The notes under the pieces were generated by a model that saw nothing but the letters and a program-made list of their open reading frames with translations, was not told where the DNA came from and did no database searches. From Paenibacillus sp. (lineage in GTDB: Bacteria; Bacillota; Bacilli; Paenibacillales; Paenibacillaceae): a stretch of 64,000 bases of DNA. This document shows, piece after piece, positions 45,883 to 54,117 of this stretch; positions within the stretch are counted from its first letter, which is position 1, and every line of letters begins with the position of its first letter. The DNA is taken from the NCBI GenBank assembly GCA_023512345.1, contig JAILZT010000013.1, positions 62,001 to 126,000 of the forward strand, read 5' to 3'. Made by a program: the position numbers and the translations under genes.

Positions 45883-46631
45883 ATGGAGAATTATGCGAAT
45901 GTAATGGGAGTTCAGTTTCCCAAAATCACATTAGATCGTACCGTAGATATTCTTAGTAATGTTATTGAACAGGATCGTTCGGAACTCTTTCATGTTATTA
46001 CCGTCAATCCAGAAATCACTATGGCATGTCAAAAGGACAAGTCTCTACGTTCTATAATAGATGAAGCTGGTCTTATTACAGCTGATGGTATTGGGATTGT
46101 AATGGTGTCTCGTTTAAGGGGTGGCAATCTTCCTGAAAGAGTTACTGGTTATGATACGTTATTAAGGCTGCTCGAATCAGGCAACAAAAAGAAATGGTCA
46201 TTTTATTTTCTGGGAGCAGACCCGAATACTAACCAAAAAGTAAGTGAGGTTATTCGTGAAAAGTATCCTGACCTTTTAATATTAGGTAATTAGGTAAGCA
46301 TCATGGCTTTTTTAAACAAAATGAAGAAGATAGGATAGTCAAAGAAATTGGTTCCTTAAAACCTGATATCTTGGTTGTTGCACTTGGAGCTCCCTTTGCA
46401 GAGAGATGGATTTATAAATATAGATCGGAGCTTAATGCTAAAATTGCAATTGGAGTTGGCGGAAGTCTTGATGTAATTGCTGGAAAAGTAAAGGAAACTC
46501 CTGAAAGTTGGAAGAGGCTAAACGTAGAATGGCTGTATAGGTTGATTCGACAACCGTCAAGATGGAAACGACAGCTTATATTACCTCGATTTGCCATAAG
46601 GGCATTATTATTTAGGGAAGAATTGAGGTAA
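45883..46631 (+). pseudogene. WecG/TagA/CpsF-family glycosyltransferase, broken by an 8-bp duplication
   Basis: The gene encodes a GT26 glycosyltransferase of about 245 residues in which the frame shifts near 46290. The 5' part (45883-46293) has FHVITVNPEITMACQKDKSL, LITADGIGIVMVSRLRGGNL and WSFYFLGADPNT. The 3' part (continuing to 46631) has DILVVALGAPFAERWIYKYR, IAIGVGGSLDVIAGKVKETP and WKRLNVEWLYRLIRQPSRWK. ATTAGGTA occurs twice in tandem (46281-46288, 46289-46296); removing one copy restores LILGKHHGFFKQNEEDRIV across the join. These enzymes add ManNAc in wall or capsule polymers. No polymer cluster surrounds it. Confidence 0.85.
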
Positions 46632-46636
46632 TCCAA

Positions 46637-47560
46637 GTGAATACTGATTACATGGTTCGTATTCAAGCTGTTCTTGATTTTATCGAGGAAAACATAGATC
46701 AAGAGATGAATCTAGAAATGCTTGCTGAGACTTCTAATTTTTCTAAGTATCATTTTTCTAGGGTTTTCTCTGCAATCATAAATCAACCTCCAATGACCTA
46801 TCTAACGGAAAGACGTCTACACCACGCGGTTACCTATCTTAAAACAACAAATAAAACCATGCTGGATATCTCATCTTTATGCGGTTTTAGTTCCATTTCA
46901 AGTTTTAATTCATCGTTTAGAAAGCTATTTAAGACAACCCCAAGCGGGATGAGAAGATCAATGCTAGAACATAGCAACAAACAGTTAATGTCTGGCAATA
47001 ATCAGGAAGAATTGTCTCCTTCTACAAATTATTATATGGGTATCAACACCAATAATAATTTTTTAAGGAGAGTATGGGATATGAACATTGAGGTAAAAGA
47101 ACTTCCAAGTTATCAGGTGGCATTCGTAAGGCATGTTGGCAGCTATCTTGAAACGTATAAGGCATGGGGAACACTCAGCAAGTGGGTCGAGAAAAACACT
47201 TTTCCGCCAACGGAATATTTTATCGGTATCTCTTTAGATGACCCAAGCGTGACCGACGAATACTCTTGCAGGTATGATGCTTGCATAACTATTCCAAAAG
47301 AATTTTCAATAGAAAGTGATACAAGCATAGAGTTCAAAACTTTGCCTGGTGGTCTTTATGCCCTATACAAGTTTTATGATACGATCGACAAATTCGCTAT
47401 TGCTTATCAGTGCGTGTACGGTCAATGGTTGCCTAACAGTGATTATGAGCCGGATGATAGACATGCGCTCGAGTTTTGTATGAATGATCCATATACTGAC
47501 CCTGAAGGCAAAGTAAAAGTTGATCTTTACATTCCTATAAAGAGTATTGCTGGTCTTTAA
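46637..47560 (+). CDS. AraC-family regulator with GyrI-like effector domain
   Basis: A 307-residue two-domain regulator. The N-terminal AraC DNA-binding part (about 1-105) has two HTH units: LNLEMLAETSNFSKYHFSRV-type and MLDISSLCGFSSISSFNSSF with FRKLFKTTPSGMR. The C-terminal GyrI/Rob-like effector domain (about 145-307) starts VKELPSYQVAFVRHVGSYLE and ends CMNDPYTDPEGKVKVDLYIPI. The start is GTG at 46637 after GAGGTAATCCAA, only 5 bp after the broken glycosyltransferase. Its target is unknown; this architecture resembles multidrug-responsive regulators (Rob, BmrR-like). Confidence 0.9.
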   Translation: MNTDYMVRIQAVLDFIEENIDQEMNLEMLAETSNFSKYHFSRVFSAIINQPPMTYLTERRLHHAVTYLKTTNKTMLDISSLCGFSSISSFNSSFRKLFKTTPSGMRRSMLEHSNKQLMSGNNQEELSPSTNYYMGINTNNNFLRRVWDMNIEVKELPSYQVAFVRHVGSYLETYKAWGTLSKWVEKNTFPPTEYFIGISLDDPSVTDEYSCRYDACITIPKEFSIESDTSIEFKTLPGGLYALYKFYDTIDKFAIAYQCVYGQWLPNSDYEPDDRHALEFCMNDPYTDPEGKVKVDLYIPIKSIAGL

Positions 47561-47568
47561 AACAATAA

Positions 47569-48381
47569 CTATAGTTTTCTTGCTTTGAATACAAAAGTTA
47601 CTGGAAGTATCTTAGCTTTTTTTGCAAAATCACTATTATCGTCCCGCGATTGCATTATTTCATCATCTGACTGCTCAACCATTTGCTCAATTACAAATCC
47701 CGCTTTTGAGAGCGCATTTACATAGGTTGATAGATTACGGTCCGATAATGTTAGCGTACCTTCATCAAGTGATACCGAGTACCATGATTCATCGAAATAA
47801 CTCTTTTTAAAAGTAAGCATATTATTTTCTGCAACAACACATTTATGTATAGGATGAGACCAACTGAAAATAAATACACCGTCTTTTTTTAGGTAAGAAG
47901 CGATCCGGCAAAAAGTACCCTCAAGGTCGGTAGTCCAGCCTATGGCATAAATCGAATACACGAAGTCAAAATAATTCTCCGGTATACCACATTCCTCTTC
48001 CATGGGAGAACAGAACAATTTTGCTGAGAGACCGTATGACGTCAAATGCTGGGTTGTCTTTTCAATTTGTTTTTCTGATATATCCATACCCCATAATTCA
48101 GATGCGTTGCGCTCCCCCAGATACTGCAAGGAGTGACCACTTCCACAGCCTATTTCCAGCATCTTTTTCCCTGAGATATCGCCAAAAAGCTGGCATTTTT
48201 CTTCTGAGACAAATGCTCCATAGAGAGGAAGCGCGGTTGCTCCTAAGATTTCATTTCCTTTTGTATCCCAAAAGATACTGTTAGTTTTATGTATAGAATC
48301 CTTGTCCATCTCGACCGAGATAGCGCTGCCAACCTCGCCTGCGCCTATAATATTTGTTCTATATACAGAATTCTTGTCCAT
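47569..48381 (-). CDS. SAM-dependent methyltransferase with duplicated N-terminal segment
   Basis: A 270-residue class I methyltransferase: motif I KMLEIGCGSGHSLQYLGERN, then ELWGMDISEKQIEKT and NYFDFVYSIYAIGWTTDLEG. Homologues usually begin around the SIFWDTKGNEILGATALP segment. Here the first 24 residues (MDKNSVYRTN) look like a diverged copy of residues 25-34 (MDKDSIHKTN), so the gene start appears duplicated. GAGAGGGATGGTATCGGT precedes the ATG at 48381; an ATG at 48309 is the possible ancestral start. The substrate is unknown. Confidence 0.85.
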   Translation of the reverse strand: MDKNSVYRTNIIGAGEVGSAISVEMDKDSIHKTNSIFWDTKGNEILGATALPLYGAFVSEEKCQLFGDISGKKMLEIGCGSGHSLQYLGERNASELWGMDISEKQIEKTTQHLTSYGLSAKLFCSPMEEECGIPENYFDFVYSIYAIGWTTDLEGTFCRIASYLKKDGVFIFSWSHPIHKCVVAENNMLTFKKSYFDESWYSVSLDEGTLTLSDRNLSTYVNALSKAGFVIEQMVEQSDDEIMQSRDDNSDFAKKAKILPVTFVFKARKL

Positions 48382-48518
48382 ACCGATACCATCCCTCTCT
48401 GCTAATTTTCCATAGAAGAATATACCATTTTTCTGTGAACATTCACACCCAAAATATGGTATATTTTATCCAATTATAACTACCTTACGTCAAGAGCAGG
48501 ATCTAGTATTTATATATG

Positions 48519-48546
48519 TTGATAATTTTTTCCAGTGTAGTATAAT
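48519..48546 (+). promoter_or_regulatory. sigma-A promoter of the plus-strand methyltransferase gene
   Basis: TTGATA (48519-48524), a 16-bp spacer and consensus TATAAT (48541-48546), 39 bp before the start codon. Confidence 0.75.
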
Positions 48547-48585
48547 AGGCAAGCACTAAATACCATATTTATCTAGGAGGCGTAT

Positions 48586-49374
48586 ATGCAGAAGAAATTT
48601 GCGCTCACAAACAAGGCTGCGTGGGAAACGAAAGCGTATCAGGCTTGGGTACAGTTCCATGGATCTCCGAATGAATTTGCTCAAACTTTGAAAAAAGATC
48701 CGCGGCATCCTTTAAGGTATTGGTTGAAGTACATAGGTAACCCATCAGGAAAGAAAGTATTGAACCTGCTTGGTTCTCACGGAAAGAAGGCCATTTGTTT
48801 AGCCTTGTTAGGCGCTGATGTTACCGTGGTAGATATTTCAGAAGAAAATCGCTTATATGCCAACGAGACAGCGGCTGCGGCAGGTGTGGAACTGAATTAT
48901 ATCTGTTCTGATGTTTTAGATATCCCCAATGAAGAGACGCTTGGAACATTTGATTTCGTATTGATGGAGTTCGGAATTTTGCATTATTTTACGGATTTGA
49001 GTCCCCTTTTCTCTTTGGTAAGTAGAAGATTAGCTCCAAATGGTCGGTTGATGTTAACGGACTTTCACCCTTTTGCCAGGACGTGGATGAAGACGAAAAA
49101 TCTTCAATATCCCTCAGGGATCTATTTTGACGATACGATCAAAGAAGGTGAAGTTGCGTTTGCAAAGCTGCTTCCGGAAGAAGAGCGTTATGGGTTAGGC
49201 AAGGTGTTAACGCGAAGTTGGACTGTAGGAGATGTTATTACTTCAGTGGCATCTGAAGCGCTATTTATTCGTACATTTGAAGAGATAAGAAATAACGAGG
49301 GCTCTGGTTGTCCTGAATTTTATACACTAATTGCTGATAAATGTAATGTTCCGTTGGCTCCTCTACATCCCTGA
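48586..49374 (+). CDS. Class I SAM-dependent methyltransferase
   Basis: A 262-residue methyltransferase: a short N-terminal alpha region (LTNKAAWETKAYQAWVQFHG), motif I KKVLNLLGSHGKKAICLALL (SHGKK replaces the common GxGxG), motif II VTVVDISEENRLYANETAAA, then ICSDVLDIPNEETLGTFDFV and NGRLMLTDFHPF. The family resembles UbiE/COQ5-like methyltransferases in Bacillus genomes; the substrate is unknown. CTAGGAGGCGTAT precedes the ATG. It is divergent from the other methyltransferase; the two proteins are not close copies. Confidence 0.87.
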   Translation: MQKKFALTNKAAWETKAYQAWVQFHGSPNEFAQTLKKDPRHPLRYWLKYIGNPSGKKVLNLLGSHGKKAICLALLGADVTVVDISEENRLYANETAAAAGVELNYICSDVLDIPNEETLGTFDFVLMEFGILHYFTDLSPLFSLVSRRLAPNGRLMLTDFHPFARTWMKTKNLQYPSGIYFDDTIKEGEVAFAKLLPEEERYGLGKVLTRSWTVGDVITSVASEALFIRTFEEIRNNEGSGCPEFYTLIADKCNVPLAPLHP

Positions 49375-49425
49375 ACAGAGCGAATGCTCATGGGATATTA
49401 GTTATTTTTACTTGCGTGAATTCAC

Positions 49426-49472
49426 AAAAAGGCAGTTCTCAAGGAATGAATTCCTTAAGACTGCCTTTTTTT
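49426..49472. terminator. Bidirectional terminator between the methyltransferase and TetR genes
   Basis: AAAAAGGCAGT and ACTGCCTTTTT flank the inner hairpin AAGGAA-TGAA-TTCCTT; As and Ts on either side serve the convergent genes. Confidence 0.92.
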
Positions 49473-49484
49473 ATCCAATAAAAT

Positions 49485-50192
49485 CTATTTACTTCTAAAT
49501 CCTTCTGCAGCTATGCCGTTCATGATAAATTTAATAGTCAACTCTATTTCCTCTTCGTCATTCCATTCCTTATCGGGCATGAGGAGGAGGCGTGCCAGAA
49601 GAAAGCCAATCACTGTCGAGACTGAGAATCGTATGATGGCAGGTGTAGGGACCTCGATAATTTCTCCCTTTTGTTTGAAATGCTCGATGATGATTTCTAC
49701 CCGTTCTACCACTTTGCCGATGATATGCTCAACGAATTGTTCCCTTAGCGCGGGTTGGAAGGGGATCTCCTGAATCAGGATTTTAATGATTTTGAAATTT
49801 TTCCGAGCAAAATCCAACCGGTTCACAATAAATGCCCGCAGGAAATCTTCATAACTATCAAAAGGCAAATCCAGCACTCCATTAAAGTTCCTGAGCACAA
49901 AAGGGGCAATCATCCGGCTCATCGTCGGGCCTACGATAGACAACAGCAGGTCCTTTTTGGTCTTGTAATATCGAAAAATCGTTCCCTCCGCCACGCCTGC
50001 TTTTTGGGCGATTTCACTTGTAGCGGCAGCAGAGTAACCTTTATCTGAAAATACTTCAATAGCCGCCTGCAAGATGGCAAACTGCTTTGGTGTCATTTTC
50101 TCATCTTCACTTAGGTTGATCAGCTCCTGAATCCACTGTTCCCCCATATGGTCATCCGCGGCTTTATTCCCCGCAGCCTTATACTCCGTCAT
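49485..50192 (-). CDS. TetR-family repressor of the ABC exporter operon
   Basis: A 235-residue TetR protein. The HTH is near residues 45-80 (IFSDKGYSAAATSEIAQKAG-like, then VAEGTIFRYYKTKKDLL). The C-terminal ligand/dimer region has NFKIIKILIQEIPFQPALRE and IIRFSVSTVIGFLLARLLLM. The start at 50192 (MTEYKAAGNK) follows GGAGGGTTGCCGTA with 8-nt spacing; an upstream in-frame ATG at 50228 lies before that site. It is the third gene of a minus-strand operon whose promoter has a perfect 20-bp palindrome, so it should be self-regulating. Confidence 0.9.
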   Translation of the reverse strand: MTEYKAAGNKAADDHMGEQWIQELINLSEDEKMTPKQFAILQAAIEVFSDKGYSAAATSEIAQKAGVAEGTIFRYYKTKKDLLLSIVGPTMSRMIAPFVLRNFNGVLDLPFDSYEDFLRAFIVNRLDFARKNFKIIKILIQEIPFQPALREQFVEHIIGKVVERVEIIIEHFKQKGEIIEVPTPAIIRFSVSTVIGFLLARLLLMPDKEWNDEEEIELTIKFIMNGIAAEGFRSK

Positions 50193-50249
50193 TACGGCAA
50201 CCCTCCAGACATCATCCTGTCCGTCCATATTAGCATAATGACGGCAATT

Positions 50250-51281
50250 TTACATTTTACGATGCTTCCGCAGAGCCAGCACATTTAACACCATGAATAG
50301 GATAGAGAAGCCGATCAACACATAAACGTCCACCGCTATATCGCTCCAGCCTTTGCCTCGAGTCATAATATTCATCAATGCATCCGCACCGTAATAAAGA
50401 GGTGTAGCCAAGCCGACCCTTTGCAGCCACAAAGGAAGAGTCTCCATAGGGAATAACCCACTTAGGAAAATTTGCGGCACAATAATGAGCGGAATGAACT
50501 GGATCATCTGCAGCTCATTTGCTGCAAATGCGGACAGCAGGGTACCCAGCGTAAGGGCGGTCATAGACAGCAGTAGCGTTAGCAACAATACGTAGCCGAA
50601 GCTTCCTATCATCAGAATGCCAAGCACCTGGATAGAGAACCAGGAAATCAATAAGGCTTGGAATACGGTAAATATCCCAAATCCGCATACATAACCAATA
50701 ACAATCTCCCAGCGTTTCAACGGGGTGGAGAGGAGGCGCTCAAGCGTACCTGTTGTTCGTTCCCGCAGGAACGAGACACCTGCTATTAGGAAGACGAAGA
50801 AGAATACGAATACACCGATCATGATCGGGCCGAATCGGTCGATCGTTTTCATATCCGCTGATCCGTACAGGTAGCTGATTTCCGGTTGAATCTTAACACC
50901 AGAAGCGGGTAAAAGATCCTGGAGAGTCTTTTCAAAGACCATCATCACAGCACGGTTGGCAGTGGGGTTGCTTCCTTCCAGCACTACCTGAGGTGAAGTT
51001 CCATTTAGGGTAACCAATGCATCGATAGCACCCTCTTTTAACGCATCCGTTCCTTGCTCAGCCGTTGAATATTCCTTCACCGTTGCCTCATGGCCTTTTA
51101 TAGAAGAAGCTAACTTAGCCGCCTGCCCAGTTACACCGATTACAGGCTCATAAGCATTGCTGTTAAACACCAAGCTCATTAAGCTCAGGACGATTAGAGG
51201 TGCGATGAACATGAGGGCCATTGTTCTTTTATCGTGAATAAATTGCTGTAAAATGCGTAGTGTTATCGCCCGGATTCTCAT
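50250..51281 (-). CDS. ABC-2 type permease (multidrug or lipid exporter)
   Basis: A 343-residue ABC-2 membrane subunit like YhgE/YadH/LinL-type drug exporters. It has a hydrophobic N-terminal helix (TMALMFIAPLIVLSLMSLVF), an extracytoplasmic loop of about 120 residues, then five membrane helices including IMIGVFVFFFVFLIAGVSFL, followed by RERTTGTLERLLSTPLKRWE, a family signature. The C-terminal end is basic (ALRKHRKM). It overlaps the ATPase gene by 4 bp. The substrate is unknown. Confidence 0.9.
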   Translation of the reverse strand: MRIRAITLRILQQFIHDKRTMALMFIAPLIVLSLMSLVFNSNAYEPVIGVTGQAAKLASSIKGHEATVKEYSTAEQGTDALKEGAIDALVTLNGTSPQVVLEGSNPTANRAVMMVFEKTLQDLLPASGVKIQPEISYLYGSADMKTIDRFGPIMIGVFVFFFVFLIAGVSFLRERTTGTLERLLSTPLKRWEIVIGYVCGFGIFTVFQALLISWFSIQVLGILMIGSFGYVLLLTLLLSMTALTLGTLLSAFAANELQMIQFIPLIIVPQIFLSGLFPMETLPLWLQRVGLATPLYYGADALMNIMTRGKGWSDIAVDVYVLIGFSILFMVLNVLALRKHRKM

Positions 51282-52009
51282 GAACGCACACCTCCGTAAT
51301 ATAGAAATGCTTCTTCAATAGAAGCAGAATCTGTGGCCTGCAGCAGTCCATCAGGGGTATCCACCGCGAGCAGCTTGCCGTCCCGAATCATCGCTAGTCG
51401 GTCGCATTTCTCTGCTTCATCCATCACATGTGTGGTTAGCACAATCGTTGTTCCTCTTTTATTTAACGCTCTTAATTCATTCCAGATGGACAGTCGAAGC
51501 ACCGGGTCAATACCAACTGTGGGTTCATCGAGAATGAGAAGAGGCGGTTCATGCAGCAAGGCAATGGCAAGTGATAAGCGACGCTTCATCCCACCTGAAT
51601 ATTGAGCCACACTTTTGCGTAAATGCTCCTCTAAATTAACCAGTTCCATGACTGCTTTGATCCTGCGTGTACGTTGTTCACCCTTCAAGCCGTATAAGGA
51701 GGCAAAAAACTCTAAGTTTTCTTTCGCACTAAGCTCGGTGTAAAGCGCGTCGGACTGTGCCATGTATCCAATCTGCTGCAGCATGGCGAGTTTGGGCATT
51801 TTGACTCCCAGCACATGGATCTCACCGGAGGTAGTTTCATCAATACCTGTCAGCAGCTTAACGAGCGTTGTTTTGCCTGAGCCGGAGGGTCCTAGAATAC
51901 CGAAAGTTTCAGCTTGTTCCACTTGAAGAGAGATATCATCTAAGACCAACTTACGGCCAAAGGCCTTCCCTACATGGCTTACGTTGATAACTGGAGTCTC
52001 TTTATTCAT
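51278..52009 (-). CDS. ABC transporter ATP-binding protein (exporter type)
   Basis: A 243-residue ABC ATPase: Walker A GPSGSGKTTLVK near residue 38, signature YSGGMKRRLSLAIALLHEPP, Walker B LLILDEPTVGIDP and the H-loop LTTHVMDEAEKCD. It works with the permease encoded directly downstream and belongs to the DrrA-like exporters of drugs or lipids. Its start lies 24 bp from a perfect palindrome (52034-52053) that is probably bound by the TetR regulator encoded third in the same operon. Confidence 0.93.
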   Translation of the reverse strand: MNKETPVINVSHVGKAFGRKLVLDDISLQVEQAETFGILGPSGSGKTTLVKLLTGIDETTSGEIHVLGVKMPKLAMLQQIGYMAQSDALYTELSAKENLEFFASLYGLKGEQRTRRIKAVMELVNLEEHLRKSVAQYSGGMKRRLSLAIALLHEPPLLILDEPTVGIDPVLRLSIWNELRALNKRGTTIVLTTHVMDEAEKCDRLAMIRDGKLLAVDTPDGLLQATDSASIEEAFLYYGGVRS

Positions 52010-52033
52010 CTGTAATCTCCTCGATTCTTAATA

Positions 52034-52053
52034 ATGAGTGAGTACTCACTCAT
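52034..52053. promoter_or_regulatory. TetR operator palindrome
   Basis: ATGAGTGAGTACTCACTCAT is a perfect 20-bp palindrome 24 bp upstream of the ABC ATPase start. TetR repressors typically bind such sites over their own operon promoter. Confidence 0.8.
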
Positions 52054-52103
52054 AAATATATACCAAACGATATTTGTTGTAAATCACAAAATAAATAGGA
52101 GGA

Positions 52104-52487
52104 GGGTTAACCAAAAATTAGTGGGTAACGAAGTACCCTGCACCATGGGGAAAGGATGAAGATCGCCAACTACACATCCTGCACCATAGACAAAGTATGA
52201 GAACGGCAACTATTTACCTACTCACTTCTGCCTTACGGACTGTAAAGCCTCTATTTATGCCTTAAGGGGTCATTCGAATCCTATGCGGACTCAGGAGACG
52301 CTATTCAATCAAAAACAGCCTCTTTAGGGTAGAAAAGCGATTAATAACGTCTCTGGTGTCCACATGAATTTTTAAACGTCAGCTTTTGCTCAAATAGGGT
52401 CTTCTCTGTCCGTATGGGTCATCTCTGAGTATAATGACGGATTTTCTCTTTAGGATCAGCATGCCTCTTGGTTAACCCACAATTTCG
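52104..52487. mobile_element. MITE-like non-coding element with imperfect terminal inverted repeats
   Basis: A 375-385-bp element with no gene. The left end AAAAATTAGTGGGTAACGAAG (52113-52133) is an imperfect inverted copy of the right end CTTGGTTAACCCACAATTT (52467-52485); GGTTAACC occurs at 52105-52112 and 52470-52477. Related partial copies lie at 12723-12882 and 28514-28634. No flanking target duplication is obvious. The class (MITE or other dispersed repeat) is inferred. Confidence 0.6.
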
Positions 52488-52543
52488 GAATGGTGCCACC
52501 GTTTTTACAATCTTCAGTTCAATTTATAACAAAAAAAGATAAG

Positions 52544-52582
52544 TTAATATTTCCATAACATTCCTCTGTAACGCATTTGACA
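52544..52582 (+). promoter_or_regulatory. PhoP-box-like array and -35 box of the pst operon
   Basis: TTAATA, ATAACA, CTGTAA and TTGACA follow each other at exactly 11-bp intervals (52544, 52555, 52566, 52577), resembling the TTAACA-N5 tandem repeats bound by PhoP. The last doubles as a -35 box; the -10 match (CATTAG, 52600-52605) is weak, as is usual for activated promoters. Confidence 0.6.
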
Positions 52583-52634
52583 ATTGTAGACGAGAATTAC
52601 ATTAGCAGTTACCTACATGAAAAGGGTGAATAAT

Positions 52635-54077
52635 TTGAAAAACAGTAAATGGTTAAGCTCTGCTTTGGCATCAGCACTTCTTGTTACCGCAGCAGCAGGA
52701 AGCGTCTCAGCAGCAAGCGCTAGCGGTGGGGTTAAAACTTCAGCTAACAATAATAAATCTGCTGTTTCTGCTGTGAGTAAAGTGAAAGAAGGTACTGTGA
52801 CTTGGACAGTGAACGGTGCGCCGGTTACTTTCAGCACTATTGACAGCAGTGGTTATAAGTTGTATTCCATGAGCCAGGTGGCAGCCGGATTAGGAGCCAC
52901 ATTTATGCAAGGAGCCAATGGGATTGAACTGAAAGACAGCAAAGGATTACATAAGATTCAACTGAAAACAGGATCAAAGAGCTATCTAGTGGATGGAACC
53001 CAGGCAACCTTTACTGTAGCTCCTGTAGTTTATAAAGGAAAAACATATGTAGAGCTTTCGAAGCTTGTGAATGGTTTAGGCGGCGAACTACAAGTGAATC
53101 CTAACGCTATTTTGAGCGCAGCACGCCCAACGGGTGAATACGGAGGCCTGCATTGGACTGCAGATGGAAGCCTTATTGCCAATAAGGAAGATGCTGAAAC
53201 TGCACAGATTTTCAAGTTTAGTACGACTCAAGGGAATTATGGAATCTTCTCGACCGACGAGAGAGCAGCAGATTTCACAGTTTCGCCCGATCAGCGTTGG
53301 GGAGCTTTTTCAGATGATAAAGGATTATTGAACCTAATAGATTTGTCTAACGGTGTTATTAAGCCGCTGGGTACGGATAGTTCGGTGAAGACGGATCTTA
53401 CTTGGTCACTCGATGGTACAAAAATTTATTTCATCCAGGGAGATAAACAAGAGAAGATTGCACAAATTGCTGTAGAGACCGGCACGGTAACGGAAGTATT
53501 AGCGGATAAAGTGGAGAATAAATCGGAGCTGCGTATTTCTGCAGACGAAAAAATGGCCGTGTACATCGTGAATATTACAGGTGTAGCTAAAAATGATGCG
53601 GACAGTACCGAAGATTCACTCACCGTCGATTACAGCAAAGCAGGCGAGCAGGTATTCAAGCTGGAGCTAGGAAACAAAGAGGCTAAGCCGGTTGCCTTAA
53701 CAACTACACCGGACAACAAACTGTATCCTGAAATTCTGGCGGATGGCATCGTGTTCTTGAGTGCAGATCCAGACGGTAATACACTCAATACGCTGAAATG
53801 GGTTAAAGCGGATGCGACGATTGCTGACATCACACTGGATATCGAAGTGAACTGGTCTGCCAAAGTGGGCAACGGATTACTTGTAGCAGGATTAGCCGCA
53901 GATGGAAGTACACGTATTTATTCTATAACTGTAGCAGGAGCAACAACAGAACTGTACCGCACCAGTCAGGACGTATCCGAAGTCGCTGCATCGATCGACG
54001 GTAGTACGCTCGCCATCATCAGCGAAGGTAAAATCTTAGTCATTCAAAATACTACAGCATTGCAGCTTACAAAATAA
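52635..54077 (+). CDS. Secreted stalk-domain and beta-propeller protein heading the pst operon
   Basis: An exported protein of about 480 residues. The signal peptide is roughly residues 1-27 (MKNSKWLSSALASALLVTAA-type). A copper-amine-oxidase-N-like stalk domain spans about 60-150 (TWTVNGAPVTFSTIDSSGYK; VVYKGKTYVELSKLVNGLGG). Then come repeated WD40/TolB-like propeller blades (TWSLDGTKIYFI, ASIDGSTLAIISEGKILV). I prefer the TTG at 52635, which has AAAGGGTG 7 nt upstream; the ATG at 52617 has no ribosome site and adds six residues. The role is unknown. Its position between a Pho box and pstS suggests a phosphate-linked envelope function. Confidence 0.75.
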   Translation: MKNSKWLSSALASALLVTAAAGSVSAASASGGVKTSANNNKSAVSAVSKVKEGTVTWTVNGAPVTFSTIDSSGYKLYSMSQVAAGLGATFMQGANGIELKDSKGLHKIQLKTGSKSYLVDGTQATFTVAPVVYKGKTYVELSKLVNGLGGELQVNPNAILSAARPTGEYGGLHWTADGSLIANKEDAETAQIFKFSTTQGNYGIFSTDERAADFTVSPDQRWGAFSDDKGLLNLIDLSNGVIKPLGTDSSVKTDLTWSLDGTKIYFIQGDKQEKIAQIAVETGTVTEVLADKVENKSELRISADEKMAVYIVNITGVAKNDADSTEDSLTVDYSKAGEQVFKLELGNKEAKPVALTTTPDNKLYPEILADGIVFLSADPDGNTLNTLKWVKADATIADITLDIEVNWSAKVGNGLLVAGLAADGSTRIYSITVAGATTELYRTSQDVSEVAASIDGSTLAIISEGKILVIQNTTALQLTK

Positions 54078-54117
54078 AACTAATATGACGGCGAAAAGCC
54101 GAGAGGAGAAACAACTC

